From the NCBI RefSeq assembly GCF_035825295.1, contig NZ_JAYMGI010000002.1, forward strand, positions 3,911,001-3,975,000: a stretch of 64,000 bases of DNA. Reading direction: 5' to 3'. The notes below the pieces were generated by a model. The model was not told the DNA's origin, ran no database searches, and was given only the letters and a program-made list of their open reading frames with translations. Both the position numbers and the translations under genes were made by a program. Origin of the DNA: Actinacidiphila sp. DG2A-62 (GTDB taxonomy: Bacteria > Actinomycetota > Actinomycetes > Streptomycetales > Streptomycetaceae). Positions 40,601 through 49,970 of the stretch are shown here, in pieces. Each line of letters starts with the position of its first letter. Position 1 is the stretch's first letter.

Positions 40601-41311
40601 ATGCCCAACAACGCCAGCAGCCACCCCGCCAACTACCCTGTACCGCGCAACTCCACGTCCGCCCAAGCCTCCGACGGCGCAACTGCCACGACCACCAACC
40701 CAGCTCCCGGCGGAGCAAGGTATGGCGTTGGACCGTCCAATGGCCGGTCCCGCGCAGGTTCCTCCGCCCCGGGGGTGGCGGAGGAACTCCGGCGCCAGGG
40801 GGCACCGGAGGGACCAACCGTCGTCGCCTCCGTCGAAGTGCCGCCCACCGTCGACTCGCCGAGTCTGATGCGCGCCGCTGCTGAAGCCGCCGTGCGCCGC
40901 GTCGCCCGCCGCCGTAAGCGTGACGGTACGCAGCGCACGTACCGCGTCGATGTCCGCTACAGCCGCGCCGAGCAGCAGGCCATCAAGGCCAAAGCCCGTT
41001 CCATGGAGATCGCCGGTGCGCACCTGGTCGGTGCGGTCGTCATGGCCTTCGTCGAAGGCACCCAGCCCCTGCCCGGTCGCCGTACCGAGACCGACGACCT
41101 GATCGACGAGCTCGTCGCCCTGCGCACCCAGGTCGCCCGGATCGGCACGAACGTCAACCAGATCGCGCACCGCCTCAACGCCGGCGGCACTCCCTACCCC
41201 GCCGACATCCCCCTGCTCGCCCAGGCCCAGCGCACCCTAGACACCGTACGTGCGGCCATTGCCGGCATCGAGACCACCGCCCACCACGCGGTCGGCCGGA
41301 AGGCGGCCTGA
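40601..41311 (+). CDS. MobC-family mobilization accessory protein, 236 aa
   Basis: The last 130 residues have the MobC signature: RVDVRYSRAEQQAIKAKARS, LIDELVALRTQVARIGTNVN followed by QIAHRLNAGG, then LDTVRAAIAGIE. MobC binds at oriT next to the nick site and helps the relaxase open the strands. The N-terminal 100 residues are Ser/Pro/Ala-rich and disordered, longer than in most MobC proteins, so the start may be further downstream. The relaxase ATG directly follows the stop. Confidence 0.85.
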   Translation: MPNNASSHPANYPVPRNSTSAQASDGATATTTNPAPGGARYGVGPSNGRSRAGSSAPGVAEELRRQGAPEGPTVVASVEVPPTVDSPSLMRAAAEAAVRRVARRRKRDGTQRTYRVDVRYSRAEQQAIKAKARSMEIAGAHLVGAVVMAFVEGTQPLPGRRTETDDLIDELVALRTQVARIGTNVNQIAHRLNAGGTPYPADIPLLAQAQRTLDTVRAAIAGIETTAHHAVGRKAA

Positions 41312-43033
41312 ATGATCGCGAAGATCACCCGGGGCAAGCAGATGCGCCGCCTGCTGGCCTACCTCTACGACACCCACAAGGCCAAGGACCACACCGACCC
41401 GCACCTGGTCGCCTCCTGGGACGGCTTCGCCCCCGACCCCGGCCGCGACCCCAATTCCCAGACCGCGATGACACAGCTCACCAACGCCCTGGAGCTCCGT
41501 CTGTACCAGGCACGCGGCAAAGACCAGCAGGTGCCCGACAAACCGGTCTGGCAGTGCTCGGTCCGCGCCGCGCCCGAAGACCCCTTCCTCACCGACGCGC
41601 AGTGGGCCGACATCGCCCGCCGCGTCGTGGCCGCCACCGGCATCGCCCCCGACGGCGACTCGGACGGGTGTCGCTGGGTCGCCGTACGCCACGCCGACGA
41701 CCACATCCACATCGCCGCCACCACCATCCGCGGCGACCTGCGCACCGCCCGCCACTGGAACGACTACCTGCGCGCCGACAAGGAACTCGAAGCCGTCGAG
41801 CGCGACTACCACCTGCGCATCGTCATCCGCGGCGACCGCACCGCCGCCCAGCGCCCCACCCGCGCCGAAACCGAGAAAGCCCACCGCACCGGCCACCACC
41901 ACACCCCACGCGAACAGCTCCGCGCCACGCTGCGCACCGTCGTCGCGGTCTCCACCACCACCGAGGAGTTCTTCCACCACCTCACCCGCAGCGGCATCCT
42001 CGTTGAGGTACTGCGCTTTCCCTCCGGCGACATCCGCGGCTACAAAGTCGCCCTCGAAGGCGACACCAACGCAGCCGGCGAACCGGTCTGGTTCTCCGGC
42101 TCCACCCTGGCCCCCGACCTGTCCTACCCCCAGATCCACGCCCGCCTCACCACAACCCCACCCCAGCCCGCCCCCGTCGCCGGAGCGCCCCGGCCCAACC
42201 CCTGGCACCAGGCCACCGCAGCCATCGAACGCATCCCCCACCACCTCGAACATGCCACCGACACCGCCGCCCAGGCCCACATCACCGCCTTCGCCGAAGC
42301 CCTCGACGCCCTCCCCCTAGTCACCCCCAAAGCCATCCGCGCCCAGCTCCACGAGGCGGCTGCGGCCTTCGAACGCGCCAGCCGCTCTCGCATCAAAGCC
42401 GACCACCGGCACGCCCAAGCCCTACGAGGAGCCGTCCGCGCCATCGCCCGCCAGCCCCCCACCACCGACGGCGCCGCACTGGCGACGTTCCTCGACGCCG
42501 CCATCCTCGCCCTCATCGCCATCCAGCGCTGGCAGTCCGCCCGCCACCACAACCAGCAAGTCCAAGCCGCGCGCCGCACGCTCACCCACCTACAGGCCGC
42601 CTACGACCACACTGCCCCGGCGCCCCTGGCCACCCTCAACCAACGCCAGCCACCCCGGACCGTCATGCACCACCAGGCCACGCAGATGCGCCAGGCCGTC
42701 CCCGGCTACGCCGAACACATCCTCACCGACCCCGCCTGGCCCGCCCTCGCCACCGTCCTCACCGACGCCGAAGCAGCCGGCCACGACCCCGCCCGACTCC
42801 TCCAACAAGCAGCCGACCAACGTGCACTCGGCGACGCCCGCTCTCCAGCCCAGGTACTGACCTGGCGCATCCACCGCCTCACCCAACGCCCCGCCCCCAG
42901 CCCCCGAGCCAAAGCAGCCCAATCCCGCAGCACCGTCATCGGCAGGAGCACCTTGCCGTCGCGGCACGAGGAGGGTGGAGCGGCCAGCTCCGTTCGGGCT
43001 GGACAGCCAGACAACCGACCGCGACGGCGGTGA
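41312..43033 (+). CDS. relaxase (MobA/VirD2-type), 573 aa
   Basis: MIAKITRGKQMRRLLAYLYD has the N-terminal Tyr region, and VAVRHADDHIHIAATTIRGD (about residue 127) is the three-His metal motif of MOB relaxases (HxDxxHxH). The enzyme nicks oriT and attaches to the 5' end to lead transfer. Residues 300-573 are helical and unlike any helicase or primase. No TraB/FtsK translocase or type IV coupling gene is near, so the element probably uses another element's transfer machinery. Confidence 0.88.
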   Translation: MIAKITRGKQMRRLLAYLYDTHKAKDHTDPHLVASWDGFAPDPGRDPNSQTAMTQLTNALELRLYQARGKDQQVPDKPVWQCSVRAAPEDPFLTDAQWADIARRVVAATGIAPDGDSDGCRWVAVRHADDHIHIAATTIRGDLRTARHWNDYLRADKELEAVERDYHLRIVIRGDRTAAQRPTRAETEKAHRTGHHHTPREQLRATLRTVVAVSTTTEEFFHHLTRSGILVEVLRFPSGDIRGYKVALEGDTNAAGEPVWFSGSTLAPDLSYPQIHARLTTTPPQPAPVAGAPRPNPWHQATAAIERIPHHLEHATDTAAQAHITAFAEALDALPLVTPKAIRAQLHEAAAAFERASRSRIKADHRHAQALRGAVRAIARQPPTTDGAALATFLDAAILALIAIQRWQSARHHNQQVQAARRTLTHLQAAYDHTAPAPLATLNQRQPPRTVMHHQATQMRQAVPGYAEHILTDPAWPALATVLTDAEAAGHDPARLLQQAADQRALGDARSPAQVLTWRIHRLTQRPAPSPRAKAAQSRSTVIGRSTLPSRHEEGGAASSVRAGQPDNRPRRR

Positions 43034-43070
43034 CGGCTGCTGCTGCAGCCGTCGAAACCGGCACTTCCCG

Positions 43071-44423
43071 CTATGCAGCCGCCACGAAATCCCGGGCTCG
43101 CTCGTTGAAGTCCGCGACCAGCCGGTGGTTCCCGAACGGCTGCATCCGTCGCCGTAGGTCCTGAACCGCCTCAACGCACCGCGAGCTCTTCACCTGCCGC
43201 GAGAGGGACAGGGTGCGCAGGCCGACGGCGTGGGCAGCTTCGAGGTCGCCGCGTTGGAGGTGGGTGGCGGCCAGGGCGGCTTGGGACATGGCGCCGCGGC
43301 GGGCGCGGCGCTGGGCGCGGGCATGGTCGATGGACTGGCGTGCGTGCTGTTCGGCGGCGTCCGTATCGCCGAGGTCGCGGAAGGTGTTGGCGTGTTCGCC
43401 GTGGAGGTAGGCGGGGTCGATGAAGGTCGCCCACTCCTGCTCGTCCTCCAGGCGGACGCGGCTGTAGGCGGTCTCGGACTGCACGACGGCATGTGCGGCG
43501 CCGGTCTTGTCGCCGAGCTTGGCCAGTGCGCGGGCTTCCAGGGCCCACAGGTCGGCCAGGCACGCGGGCGAGGTGCCTTTGGCGAGTCCGGCGCGGCCGG
43601 CCTGGGCCAGGTGCCGCCCTTCCTCGGGGTTGCCCAGGAGGGTGGCCTGGTCGGCCATGCCGGCCAGTACGTGGGCGCCCAGGGCGGGGTTGCGGGATTC
43701 CTCGGACAGGCGCAGGGACTGCACCAGGTAGCGCTGGGCGATGCCGTGTTCGCCGTTGTCGTAGGCCATCCACCCGAGCAGGTAGGTCTGCTCGGCCGCG
43801 GCCTCGCACAGCGCCCGCCGTACCTCCTCGGTGTAGGTACGCCGTAGCAGCGGGAAGACGTGCTGGTTCATGTACTCGGCCAGGACCAGCCGCCCCGTGC
43901 CGCCGCCTTGCAGGACGTCCATGCGCTGGAACTCGCCGAACATGTTCCGTACGGCGACGACGTCTTCGAGACGCACTCGTGGGCCGGGGTCGGGGTGCTG
44001 GTCGAGGGTGTTGAGCAGCCAGTCGCGGGACGGCCCGACGGCCGCGACAGCGGCGAAGGGTGCTGCTGCCAGGAAGCTTCGACGGTCCACGTCCGCTCTC
44101 CCCAAGTCGGCGACTGCTTCCACCGTAACGGCGAACGAGGCGTTGTACGCCAGCGAGCGCTCCGCCGTACCGCTCTCACCGAGCCCGAGGTCGTAGGTGG
44201 TGACCCGGTAGCCGAAGCAGGCGGAGAAGACGTCGGCGAGGATCTCGGGCACCGGCGGCCGGGGCCGGTCGCCGGCCAGCCAGCGCCGCACCGCCGTGGC
44301 GTCCGGGGTCACGTGCGGCTGGCCCCATACCTGGGCTGCGGTTCTGACGCGGCGGGCCAGTTCCTTGTGGCTCATGCCTGAGCGGTCGAGCCATCTGGCG
44401 AGATCGGTGTTCGGCGACTTCAT
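43071..44423 (-). CDS. XRE/TPR-type regulator with Tat-like motif, 450 aa
   Basis: Residues 5-65 form an XRE-like helix-turn-helix domain (DLARWLDRSGMSHKELARRV, TAVRRWLAGDRPRPPVPEIL). DRRSFLAAAPFAAVAAVG (about 115-132) is a twin-Arg-like hydrophobic segment found in this Streptomyces family. The rest is TPR-like helical repeats (AAAEQTYLLGWMAYDNGEHG, ALEARALAKLGDKTGAAHAV). Such proteins are common actinomycete regulators of unknown ligand. Divergent from the ATPase gene at 44654, with which it often occurs. Confidence 0.8.
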   Translation of the reverse strand: MKSPNTDLARWLDRSGMSHKELARRVRTAAQVWGQPHVTPDATAVRRWLAGDRPRPPVPEILADVFSACFGYRVTTYDLGLGESGTAERSLAYNASFAVTVEAVADLGRADVDRRSFLAAAPFAAVAAVGPSRDWLLNTLDQHPDPGPRVRLEDVVAVRNMFGEFQRMDVLQGGGTGRLVLAEYMNQHVFPLLRRTYTEEVRRALCEAAAEQTYLLGWMAYDNGEHGIAQRYLVQSLRLSEESRNPALGAHVLAGMADQATLLGNPEEGRHLAQAGRAGLAKGTSPACLADLWALEARALAKLGDKTGAAHAVVQSETAYSRVRLEDEQEWATFIDPAYLHGEHANTFRDLGDTDAAEQHARQSIDHARAQRRARRGAMSQAALAATHLQRGDLEAAHAVGLRTLSLSRQVKSSRCVEAVQDLRRRMQPFGNHRLVADFNERARDFVAAA

Positions 44424-44653
44424 GGTGGGCCCTTACCCCTCAGATTGGCGCGGCCACGAGCGGTAGCGGGAGTGACACCCTTTGACACCCCTCACGACGG
44501 TACCCGCTCCCGGGTGGCGGCGGTTGGCTTGGTGGACAGACCACGAGTCGTCGCACCAAGGGGAGTTGGCGCCATGGGGAGCACAGCAGGCCGCCGTCCG
44601 TTACGGACCGGTCGCGCCCACCCGTACGCGAACGGTTGGGCGGGTGGTCAGCG

Positions 44654-45067
44654 ATGCTGCAGCCTGTGACGCGGGAGTTCCTCCGGGAGGCCGTCGCCGT
44701 ACCCGAGGCCCGTTCCTTCGTGCGCGACGTCCTGGACGCCTGGGGCGTCAGCGAGCGCTGTGACGACGTACTCACCTGTGTCTCGGAGCTGGCCACGAAC
44801 GTCGTCCGCCACGACGAGACACACGGCCGCAGCTTCCACGTCGCGCTGTCCGGCCGGGACGGCCTGCTGCGGATCGAAGTGCACGACGCAAGCCGGCGGC
44901 ACCCGGTGATCAAGTCGCCGGGTGCCGACAGTACGACCGGCCGCGGGCTACTGCTGGTCAACGAACTGTCCGACGGATGGGGCGTCGAGCCGCAGGACCC
45001 GCGCGGCAAAGTCGTATGGACAGAGTTCAAGATCGCCGCAGCTCAGGGTGTGACGCGCCCATGGTGA
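44654..45067 (+). CDS. RsbW-like anti-sigma regulatory ATPase, 137 aa
   Basis: ATG 44654 (MLQPVTREFLREAVAVPEAR). The GHKL fold is clear: ELATNVVRHDE (N box), LRIEVHDAS (G1 region) and GADSTTGRGLLLVNELSDGW (G2 region). Streptomyces has many such short anti-sigma-like ATPases that bind anti-anti-sigma factors. Its stop overlaps the next start (ATGGTGA), so the two are co-expressed. Partner unknown. Confidence 0.8.
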   Translation: MLQPVTREFLREAVAVPEARSFVRDVLDAWGVSERCDDVLTCVSELATNVVRHDETHGRSFHVALSGRDGLLRIEVHDASRRHPVIKSPGADSTTGRGLLLVNELSDGWGVEPQDPRGKVVWTEFKIAAAQGVTRPW

Positions 45068-45581
45068 GCACCCCCGATGCCCCGGAACAGGCGCCCACAG
45101 CCGAGCTCATCGCCTCGTTAGCCGTCTGGCACTGGATCGCCGGCACGCCTGCCGGACCGGTGGCCTTCCTGCTGCTGGCTCGCCCACCGTCCGGGCATCT
45201 CGGCTCCCCGGCGAAGGCCGCGATCCGCATGTACGGGCTGGCCAAGTCGCTGCGGCTGGCCGAGTGCAGCAGGCGGCTGCCGGACATCGGACCCCGGCTG
45301 TACACATGCGGCCTGGATGCCTTCTTACGGCTCGACCGGTGCGAGCACCTGCTGCACGCCCCGATCGGTGACCTCTGGAGCGACTTCGCGCTGGGCGGCG
45401 GAACCGTAGCAGTGGCCGTCGGGCTGGACCCCCTGCGGGCGCGAGCCTCCAAGGAAGTGGTCCAGGCGTACATGACCGCCACAGCCCGGGCGGGCCGGCT
45501 GTTCATGGCAAGACCCGCCCCACGGCCGCGTCGGGGATTGACTGGTCGACGCCCGCCTACGAGGTGGGTGAGCCGCGATGA
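45061..45581 (+). pseudogene. hypothetical protein, 173 aa, frameshifted near its end
   Basis: ATG 45061 gives MVSTPDAPEQAPTAELIASL ... YMTATARAGRLFM. After this the frame runs into a basic, low-quality reading. With one added G at the GG of 45507-45508 it continues as KTRPTAASGIDWSTPAYEVG and stops at 45581, exactly overlapping the next ATG (ATGA). This strongly suggests a lost base. The protein is helical with a Cys/Arg-rich middle (GLAKSLRLAECSRRLPDIGP). Function unknown. Confidence 0.65.
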
Positions 45582-45934
45582 GCACCGACCTACGGCCCTG
45601 GCTGAGCAGGCTCGCCGCTCCCCGCATCACGCGCCTCCCACCGCCTGCGGAAACCGACGACGGCAATCACTGGACGACCGGCCGCTGCTGGCTGTGGTGC
45701 GGCCGAGAAGACACCCGAGTGCTGTGGATCGGCACCGGCACCGCCCCCGGCGGAGTGACCACGCACCTGTTCGCCTGTGCCTCCTGCGCCCAGTCCCTCT
45801 GCGACCAGATCCTTTCCGCCCAGCTCTGCGCCGACATCGGCGGCCACGACCTGCCCGGATACGCACACGTCGGAACTCCGCAGACCGCCCGCCTTCCGGC
45901 CCCACCCGGCGGCAGACACCGACGGCGTACGTGA
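45578..45934 (+). CDS. small hypothetical protein with Cys pairs, 118 aa
   Basis: ATG 45578 overlaps the preceding stop. The product has TTGRCWLWCGREDTRVLWIG and HLFACASCAQSLCDQ, several cysteines that could bind metal in a small beta-rich domain. This type of protein is found beside TPR-regulator/ATPase pairs in Streptomyces; its role is unknown. Confidence 0.65.
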   Translation: MSTDLRPWLSRLAAPRITRLPPPAETDDGNHWTTGRCWLWCGREDTRVLWIGTGTAPGGVTTHLFACASCAQSLCDQILSAQLCADIGGHDLPGYAHVGTPQTARLPAPPGGRHRRRT

Positions 45935-46016
45935 CCCGCGCCGACTCCCTGCACCACCACAGATTTCCGCCGGGATCCCGGCGGAACCACCAAACAGACA
46001 CAGGAAGGAGTGTGCG

Positions 46017-46181
46017 ATGCCCGACAATCCGGCCGCCTCACCCGAGGACGGCCTCCTCGTGGCGGTGGAGGCGCTGGCAAGCGTCCACAACCGGCACGAC
46101 GTCACCCGGTCCGACCCGCCCCCGGACGGCGGCGGCGACAATCCCTGGCCCGACGGCGACTCCCTGAACCACCCCGCCTGA
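46017..46181 (+). CDS. 54-residue peptide gene, possible RiPP precursor
   Basis: ATG 46017 follows a very strong ribosome site (AGGAAGGAG). The peptide runs MPDNPAASPEDGLLVAVEAL, a helical leader-like half, then VTRSDPPPDGGGDNPWPDGD and SLNHPA, a Gly/Asp/Pro-rich tail without Cys. Next come genes for a JmjC-type oxygenase, an aldo/keto reductase and a kinase-like enzyme. A short acidic helical leader plus a distinct tail next to tailoring enzymes is what a RiPP precursor looks like. No known RiPP class is matched. Confidence 0.55.
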   Translation: MPDNPAASPEDGLLVAVEALASVHNRHDVTRSDPPPDGGGDNPWPDGDSLNHPA

Positions 46182-46274
46182 CGACCACAGCACCCAGCCG
46201 CGGACCCGCACAAGCACCACGTGCGGGCCCGCGGCCCCACACACAACCCCACCCCACCCGTACAAGGGGGAGAC

Positions 46275-47471
46275 ATGGAACACCGCCTGATCACGGCCAT
46301 GGAGGCGGCCCTCGGCTGGAAAGGCTCCGGCCCGCTCGGCGGGGACTTCGCCCGCGGCACGATCGACGATGCCGCCTTACCACAGCGCATCCTCACGCCC
46401 AACCGGCTCCTGGACCTGGCGATGCGCCGCAGCCTGTCCAACCCACAGTTCCGCTGCTTCCAGAACGGTGAGGAACTCCACCCCAACGCCTACCTCACCG
46501 ACGAGGTCACCCTGCGCGGCCAGTCACTGCGCATGGTCAACACCCACCGCCTCGGCACCCTCCTGCGCCAAGGCGCCACCCTCGTCCTGGACCAGGTCAA
46601 CACCTTCGACCCCACCATGGAAATCACCTGCCAGGCCCTGCAGTGGTGGTCGCGCGAACGCGTCCAGGTCAACGCCTACCTCACCACCAACGACGCCTCC
46701 GGCTTCCGCCTCCACTGGGACGACCACGACGTCCTCATCGTCCAGCTCGCCGGCGAGAAGCAGTGGGAAGTACGCGGCCCCTCCCGCACCGCGCCGCTCT
46801 ACCGCGACGCCGACCGCAGCGACCAGCCCAGCAACGACATCGTCTGGTCCGGCACCATGCGCACAGGCGACGTCATGCACATCCCCCGCGGCTACTGGCA
46901 CCAGGCCACCCGCAACGGCAACGGCCCCGGCAAAAGCCTCCACATGACCTTCGGCTTCGCCAAACGCACCGGCGTGAGCTGGCTGTCCTGGCTCGCCGAC
47001 TGGTCCAGCGAACACGAAATCTTTCGCCACGACCTCGACCGCACCGGCCACACCAGCACCCAAGCCCTCACCGAAGCCGCTCTCGAACTCGTACGCCGAC
47101 GCACCCCCGCAGACTTCCTGACCGCCCGCGAACAGGAAGCCCCCGTGCCCCGCCACGTACCGTTCCTTGACATCTTCGGCCCTCTGGAAGCCGTCGCCTG
47201 CATCACCCACTTCCCGCCCCAAGTCACCGACCACGGCGACACCGTCGAAGTCACCGCGGCAGGCAAGAAGCTCACCTTCCGCGCCAAGGCACTGCCCGCC
47301 CTGCGGCTGCTCCTCAGCGGCCACCCCGCCCACCTCACCCAAGCAGCCGCCCAGGTCGGCGCCGAGGTCGAACAGGTCGCCCACATCCTGGTCCAGGAGG
47401 AGCTGTGTGCCACCCTCACCCCCGAGTTGTCCTCGGGCTACACCGGTCTCGTCACGAACGCCGCACCCTGA
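46275..47471 (+). CDS. JmjC/cupin-type Fe(II)/2-oxoglutarate oxygenase-like protein, 398 aa
   Basis: ATG 46275 follows GGGGGAG. The metal motif is FRLHWDDHDVLIVQLAGEKQ (H-x-D, about residue 146) with the distal His in GDVMHIPRGYWHQATRN (about 198), as in NO66/YcfD-type ribosomal oxygenases and peptide hydroxylases. A C-terminal winged-helix-like segment (LPALRLLLSGHPAHLTQAAA) is also seen in that group. Those enzymes hydroxylate Arg, His or Asn in proteins. The substrate may be the 54-residue peptide just upstream. Confidence 0.82.
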   Translation: MEHRLITAMEAALGWKGSGPLGGDFARGTIDDAALPQRILTPNRLLDLAMRRSLSNPQFRCFQNGEELHPNAYLTDEVTLRGQSLRMVNTHRLGTLLRQGATLVLDQVNTFDPTMEITCQALQWWSRERVQVNAYLTTNDASGFRLHWDDHDVLIVQLAGEKQWEVRGPSRTAPLYRDADRSDQPSNDIVWSGTMRTGDVMHIPRGYWHQATRNGNGPGKSLHMTFGFAKRTGVSWLSWLADWSSEHEIFRHDLDRTGHTSTQALTEAALELVRRRTPADFLTAREQEAPVPRHVPFLDIFGPLEAVACITHFPPQVTDHGDTVEVTAAGKKLTFRAKALPALRLLLSGHPAHLTQAAAQVGAEVEQVAHILVQEELCATLTPELSSGYTGLVTNAAP

Positions 47472-48262
47472 CCGCAGCCCTCGACCTCGACGTCACCACC
47501 ATCGACACCAGCTTCAACTACCACCGCTTCACCGCCCACGAGACGCTCACGCGGGTGGCCGGCGACCTGCTCCCCAGGCTCACGATCTCCACCAAGGTCG
47601 GCTTCTTTCCCACCGGCAACGGCCAAGCCGAGCACTCCCTGGACCCCGGCCGCCTGCTCCAGGCCCTGGAGAAGACGAACACCGACCTCGGCCGACCCCC
47701 GGACCTGGTCTTCCTCCACAACCCCGAACGCAGCCTCGAACGGCACCGGGATCAGGCCGCCGAGGCCCTGGCGACCGCATGCGACGCACTGCGAGAGGCC
47801 GCGACGAGGGGGCTGTGCGGAGCCTGGGGCATCGCTTCCTGGGACCCGTCCCGACTACCCGAACTGATCGACACGACGACGCCCAGGCCAGACGTCCTCA
47901 TGACCCGCACCGGCCTGACCGCGAACAGCGCGATGCTGGACGCCGCCGAGACCCTCACCGCCCAGTGGAAGCCGAACGCGCGGTGGGGCATGAGCCCCTT
48001 CGGCGGCAACACCGACGACCCGGTCTGGCAGACCTTCGACCCCCGCATCTTCCTGCAAGGACCCTCCGACGACATGAGCCGGTTGCAGGCCGCTTTCCGC
48101 CTCGCCTACCACCTGCCGCCCGTCACGACGGTCGCCGTCGGCACCGACAACCCCACCCACCTCCGCGAACTGCTCAACGCCCTCCCCCGGAAGGTCGACA
48201 GCACCGCGATCCACCAGTACAGATCGCTGCTCCGCGAGCGAGCCCGCCATCAGCCGGCCTGA
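47405..48262 (+). CDS. aldo/keto reductase-like protein, 285 aa
   Basis: GTG 47405 with GAGGAG overlaps the oxygenase end by 67 bp. Features of the AKR barrel: ALDLDVTTIDTSFNYHRFTA (Asp and Tyr of the tetrad), LTISTKVGFFP (Lys), LVFLHNPERSL (His followed by Asn in place of Asp) and GAWGIASWDP. So the active-site Asp, Tyr, Lys and His are present. It is shorter than usual AKRs (about 310-330) and its cofactor end is divergent. Co-translated with the oxygenase. Confidence 0.78.
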   Translation: MCHPHPRVVLGLHRSRHERRTLTAALDLDVTTIDTSFNYHRFTAHETLTRVAGDLLPRLTISTKVGFFPTGNGQAEHSLDPGRLLQALEKTNTDLGRPPDLVFLHNPERSLERHRDQAAEALATACDALREAATRGLCGAWGIASWDPSRLPELIDTTTPRPDVLMTRTGLTANSAMLDAAETLTAQWKPNARWGMSPFGGNTDDPVWQTFDPRIFLQGPSDDMSRLQAAFRLAYHLPPVTTVAVGTDNPTHLRELLNALPRKVDSTAIHQYRSLLRERARHQPA

Positions 48263-49110
48263 AGCTCCTCCACCAACCGCTCCGCCGCCGCCCGCGCAGG
48301 CCCCAGCCGGGGATCCTCCGGATGCGCGTACGGACCGGCGATCTTCGCGCACGCGAACAGCATCATCACCTTGCCGTCCCGGCTGCTCAGATCACCAGCA
48401 CGCTCACGCAGCACCCGCTCCGCGAGCGCCGGGACGCCAAGGGACTGCGCCCAAAGCGAGGCCGAGTCCAACCCCCGCGGAGCCATCCCCCAGTCCTCCC
48501 AATCGAACAGGCAGAACTGCGGCCCCGTGACGTTCGCCCAGTTCAAGTCCGCATGAGCCGGCACCCACCGCTCCGCCACCGTGTCCGGCACGTCGGGGAA
48601 CGCCGACCGGATCACCTCATCCACATGCGCCTGGGTCACCATCACCGTGTCCGGCGTGGCCACCCTGGTAGTGCGCGCGGCGGCCAGCGCATCCAGCGAG
48701 CCATTCAACGCAGCCCACCACTCATCGGGAAGCCCAGGGTCCTCAATCAGCACCCCGCCCGGCTTCACGGGCTCCCCCGGCAGCAGATCCGTCTCATCCG
48801 CCCGCCACATCACCGCATCGCCCTCATCCCGCCACGACACAGCCCCTCGCCACTCGGGTTGAGCCACGCCCTCCAGCAAGGCCGCGCATTCCGCCCCATT
48901 CCAGCCTTGAGCCCCGATTTGAGCATACGGCCGCCGCTCAACACGCACCCAGGTGCCACGATCCGTCCGCACTCCGACAGTACGACGCTTCCGCACGACA
49001 GCGTCGTAATCAAAGCGAACCCGAAACATCTGCCGCACGCGCTCAAGGACCTCATCCACCGAGCCCTTGCGCAAGTCGACCGCAGGGGCTGAGGACACGG
49101 AAAGGGCCAT
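48250..49110 (-). CDS. APH/choline-kinase-fold phosphotransferase, 286 aa
   Basis: I chose ATG 49110 (MALSVSSAPAVDLRKGSVDE). VPAHADLNWANV (about 187) is the Brenner motif and LFDWEDWGMAPRGLDSA (about 200) the metal-binding Asp segment, so the catalytic half of the aminoglycoside-phosphotransferase fold is intact. The N-lobe (VRTDRGTWVRVERRPYA) is less clear. The gene is convergent with the reductase, overlapping by 13 bp. It could modify a small molecule or the peptide product, or be unrelated. Confidence 0.8.
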   Translation of the reverse strand: MALSVSSAPAVDLRKGSVDEVLERVRQMFRVRFDYDAVVRKRRTVGVRTDRGTWVRVERRPYAQIGAQGWNGAECAALLEGVAQPEWRGAVSWRDEGDAVMWRADETDLLPGEPVKPGGVLIEDPGLPDEWWAALNGSLDALAAARTTRVATPDTVMVTQAHVDEVIRSAFPDVPDTVAERWVPAHADLNWANVTGPQFCLFDWEDWGMAPRGLDSASLWAQSLGVPALAERVLRERAGDLSSRDGKVMMLFACAKIAGPYAHPEDPRLGPARAAAERLVEELQAG

Positions 49111-49388
49111 ACGAGCGACCGTAGCACTGCCTCCAGCATCCACAGCTTCGAATCCTGACTCGCCGAACGAGCTTCCTCATCCTGGGCTGATCCGGCGTCA
49201 CATGATCAAACCGGATCAACACGACTCTTCGGGGCACTGACCCTGCCAAGCCCATCGCAACCACCCGATCGGACCTCGCGTTCGAAGCGCACCCCTCGCG
49301 GAACGACAACAGCGCCTGACACCCGAGGTCCGGTCACGGGGCATGGACTGTTGCAGTCGCCCTTGAGTCGCACCCCTCCATCAACCGC
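49111..49388. other. non-coding gap
   Basis: I see no gene, repeat or hairpin of note in this 278-bp stretch. It holds the promoter of the phosphotransferase gene. Confidence 0.4.
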
Positions 49389-49709
49389 CTACCTTGATTT
49401 CTGAGCGCCTCCAGGGGCTGGCCCAAGAAGCGAATTCATCACGTTCAGGGCCGCCTTCTGACGTTGGACCTTCCTCGACCACACAGCTGGACAGACCACT
49501 CCGAAGAAGAACAAGAACCCCAGAACGAGGACCGGCGCCGCCGAAATGACGGCGATGGTCTTGTTTCCTTGAAGGGAGGCTGCGAAGGGGCCTGCACTGG
49601 TTGCCGCCACGCCGGCCGACGTAAGCCAGCGCGAAGTGCGCCTGGGAGGCGCGGCTCCAACCGCCTGAGCGGCTTCACCAGAGACAACACTCCCCGTACC
49701 CTCAAGCAT
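49389..49709 (-). CDS. small membrane protein, 106 aa
   Basis: ATG 49709 (MLEGTGSVVSGEAAQAVGAA) or ATG 49745. One clear membrane helix (IAVISAAPVLVLGFLFFFGV, about residues 57-80) is followed by a basic cytosolic tail (SRKVQRQKAALNVMNSLL). A weaker hydrophobic stretch (WLTSAGVAATSAGPFAASL) precedes it. No family recognised. Confidence 0.45.
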   Translation of the reverse strand: MLEGTGSVVSGEAAQAVGAAPPRRTSRWLTSAGVAATSAGPFAASLQGNKTIAVISAAPVLVLGFLFFFGVVCPAVWSRKVQRQKAALNVMNSLLGPAPGGAQKSR

Positions 49710-49970
49710 GTAGTTCTCCGTATGGTCGATGGGGACTACGAGCAATGGCGGCTTCCTGCTGGCGCAGGGAGCCGTCCGCTCTTTCTGAAGCGCCGGCTCA
49801 GCCGATGTCGCAACGATCGCAGACCTTCACCAGGCCTGATTCCCGCAGAAAACTTCGCGGGACTCGTGTAGCCTTATGTTCCCGCAGGTCAGAGGGCACA
49901 AAAGGCCCTGCAATGTGATCCATGCCATGCTGCGCAGGAGGGAGAATGTGATGCATGTCACGGTGAGGGC

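Noticed and set aside
45581..46167. Continuation of the 45061 frame as one 369-residue protein
   Set aside because: Beyond about 45,505 the reading is low-quality Arg/Pro-rich and overlaps a better gene at 45578. A one-base loss explains the long false extension.
47167..49092. A 641-codon plus-strand open frame
   Set aside because: It overlaps the oxygenase and reductase in a shifted frame and is antisense to the phosphotransferase; its product is a Pro/Arg/Ser-rich string without domains.
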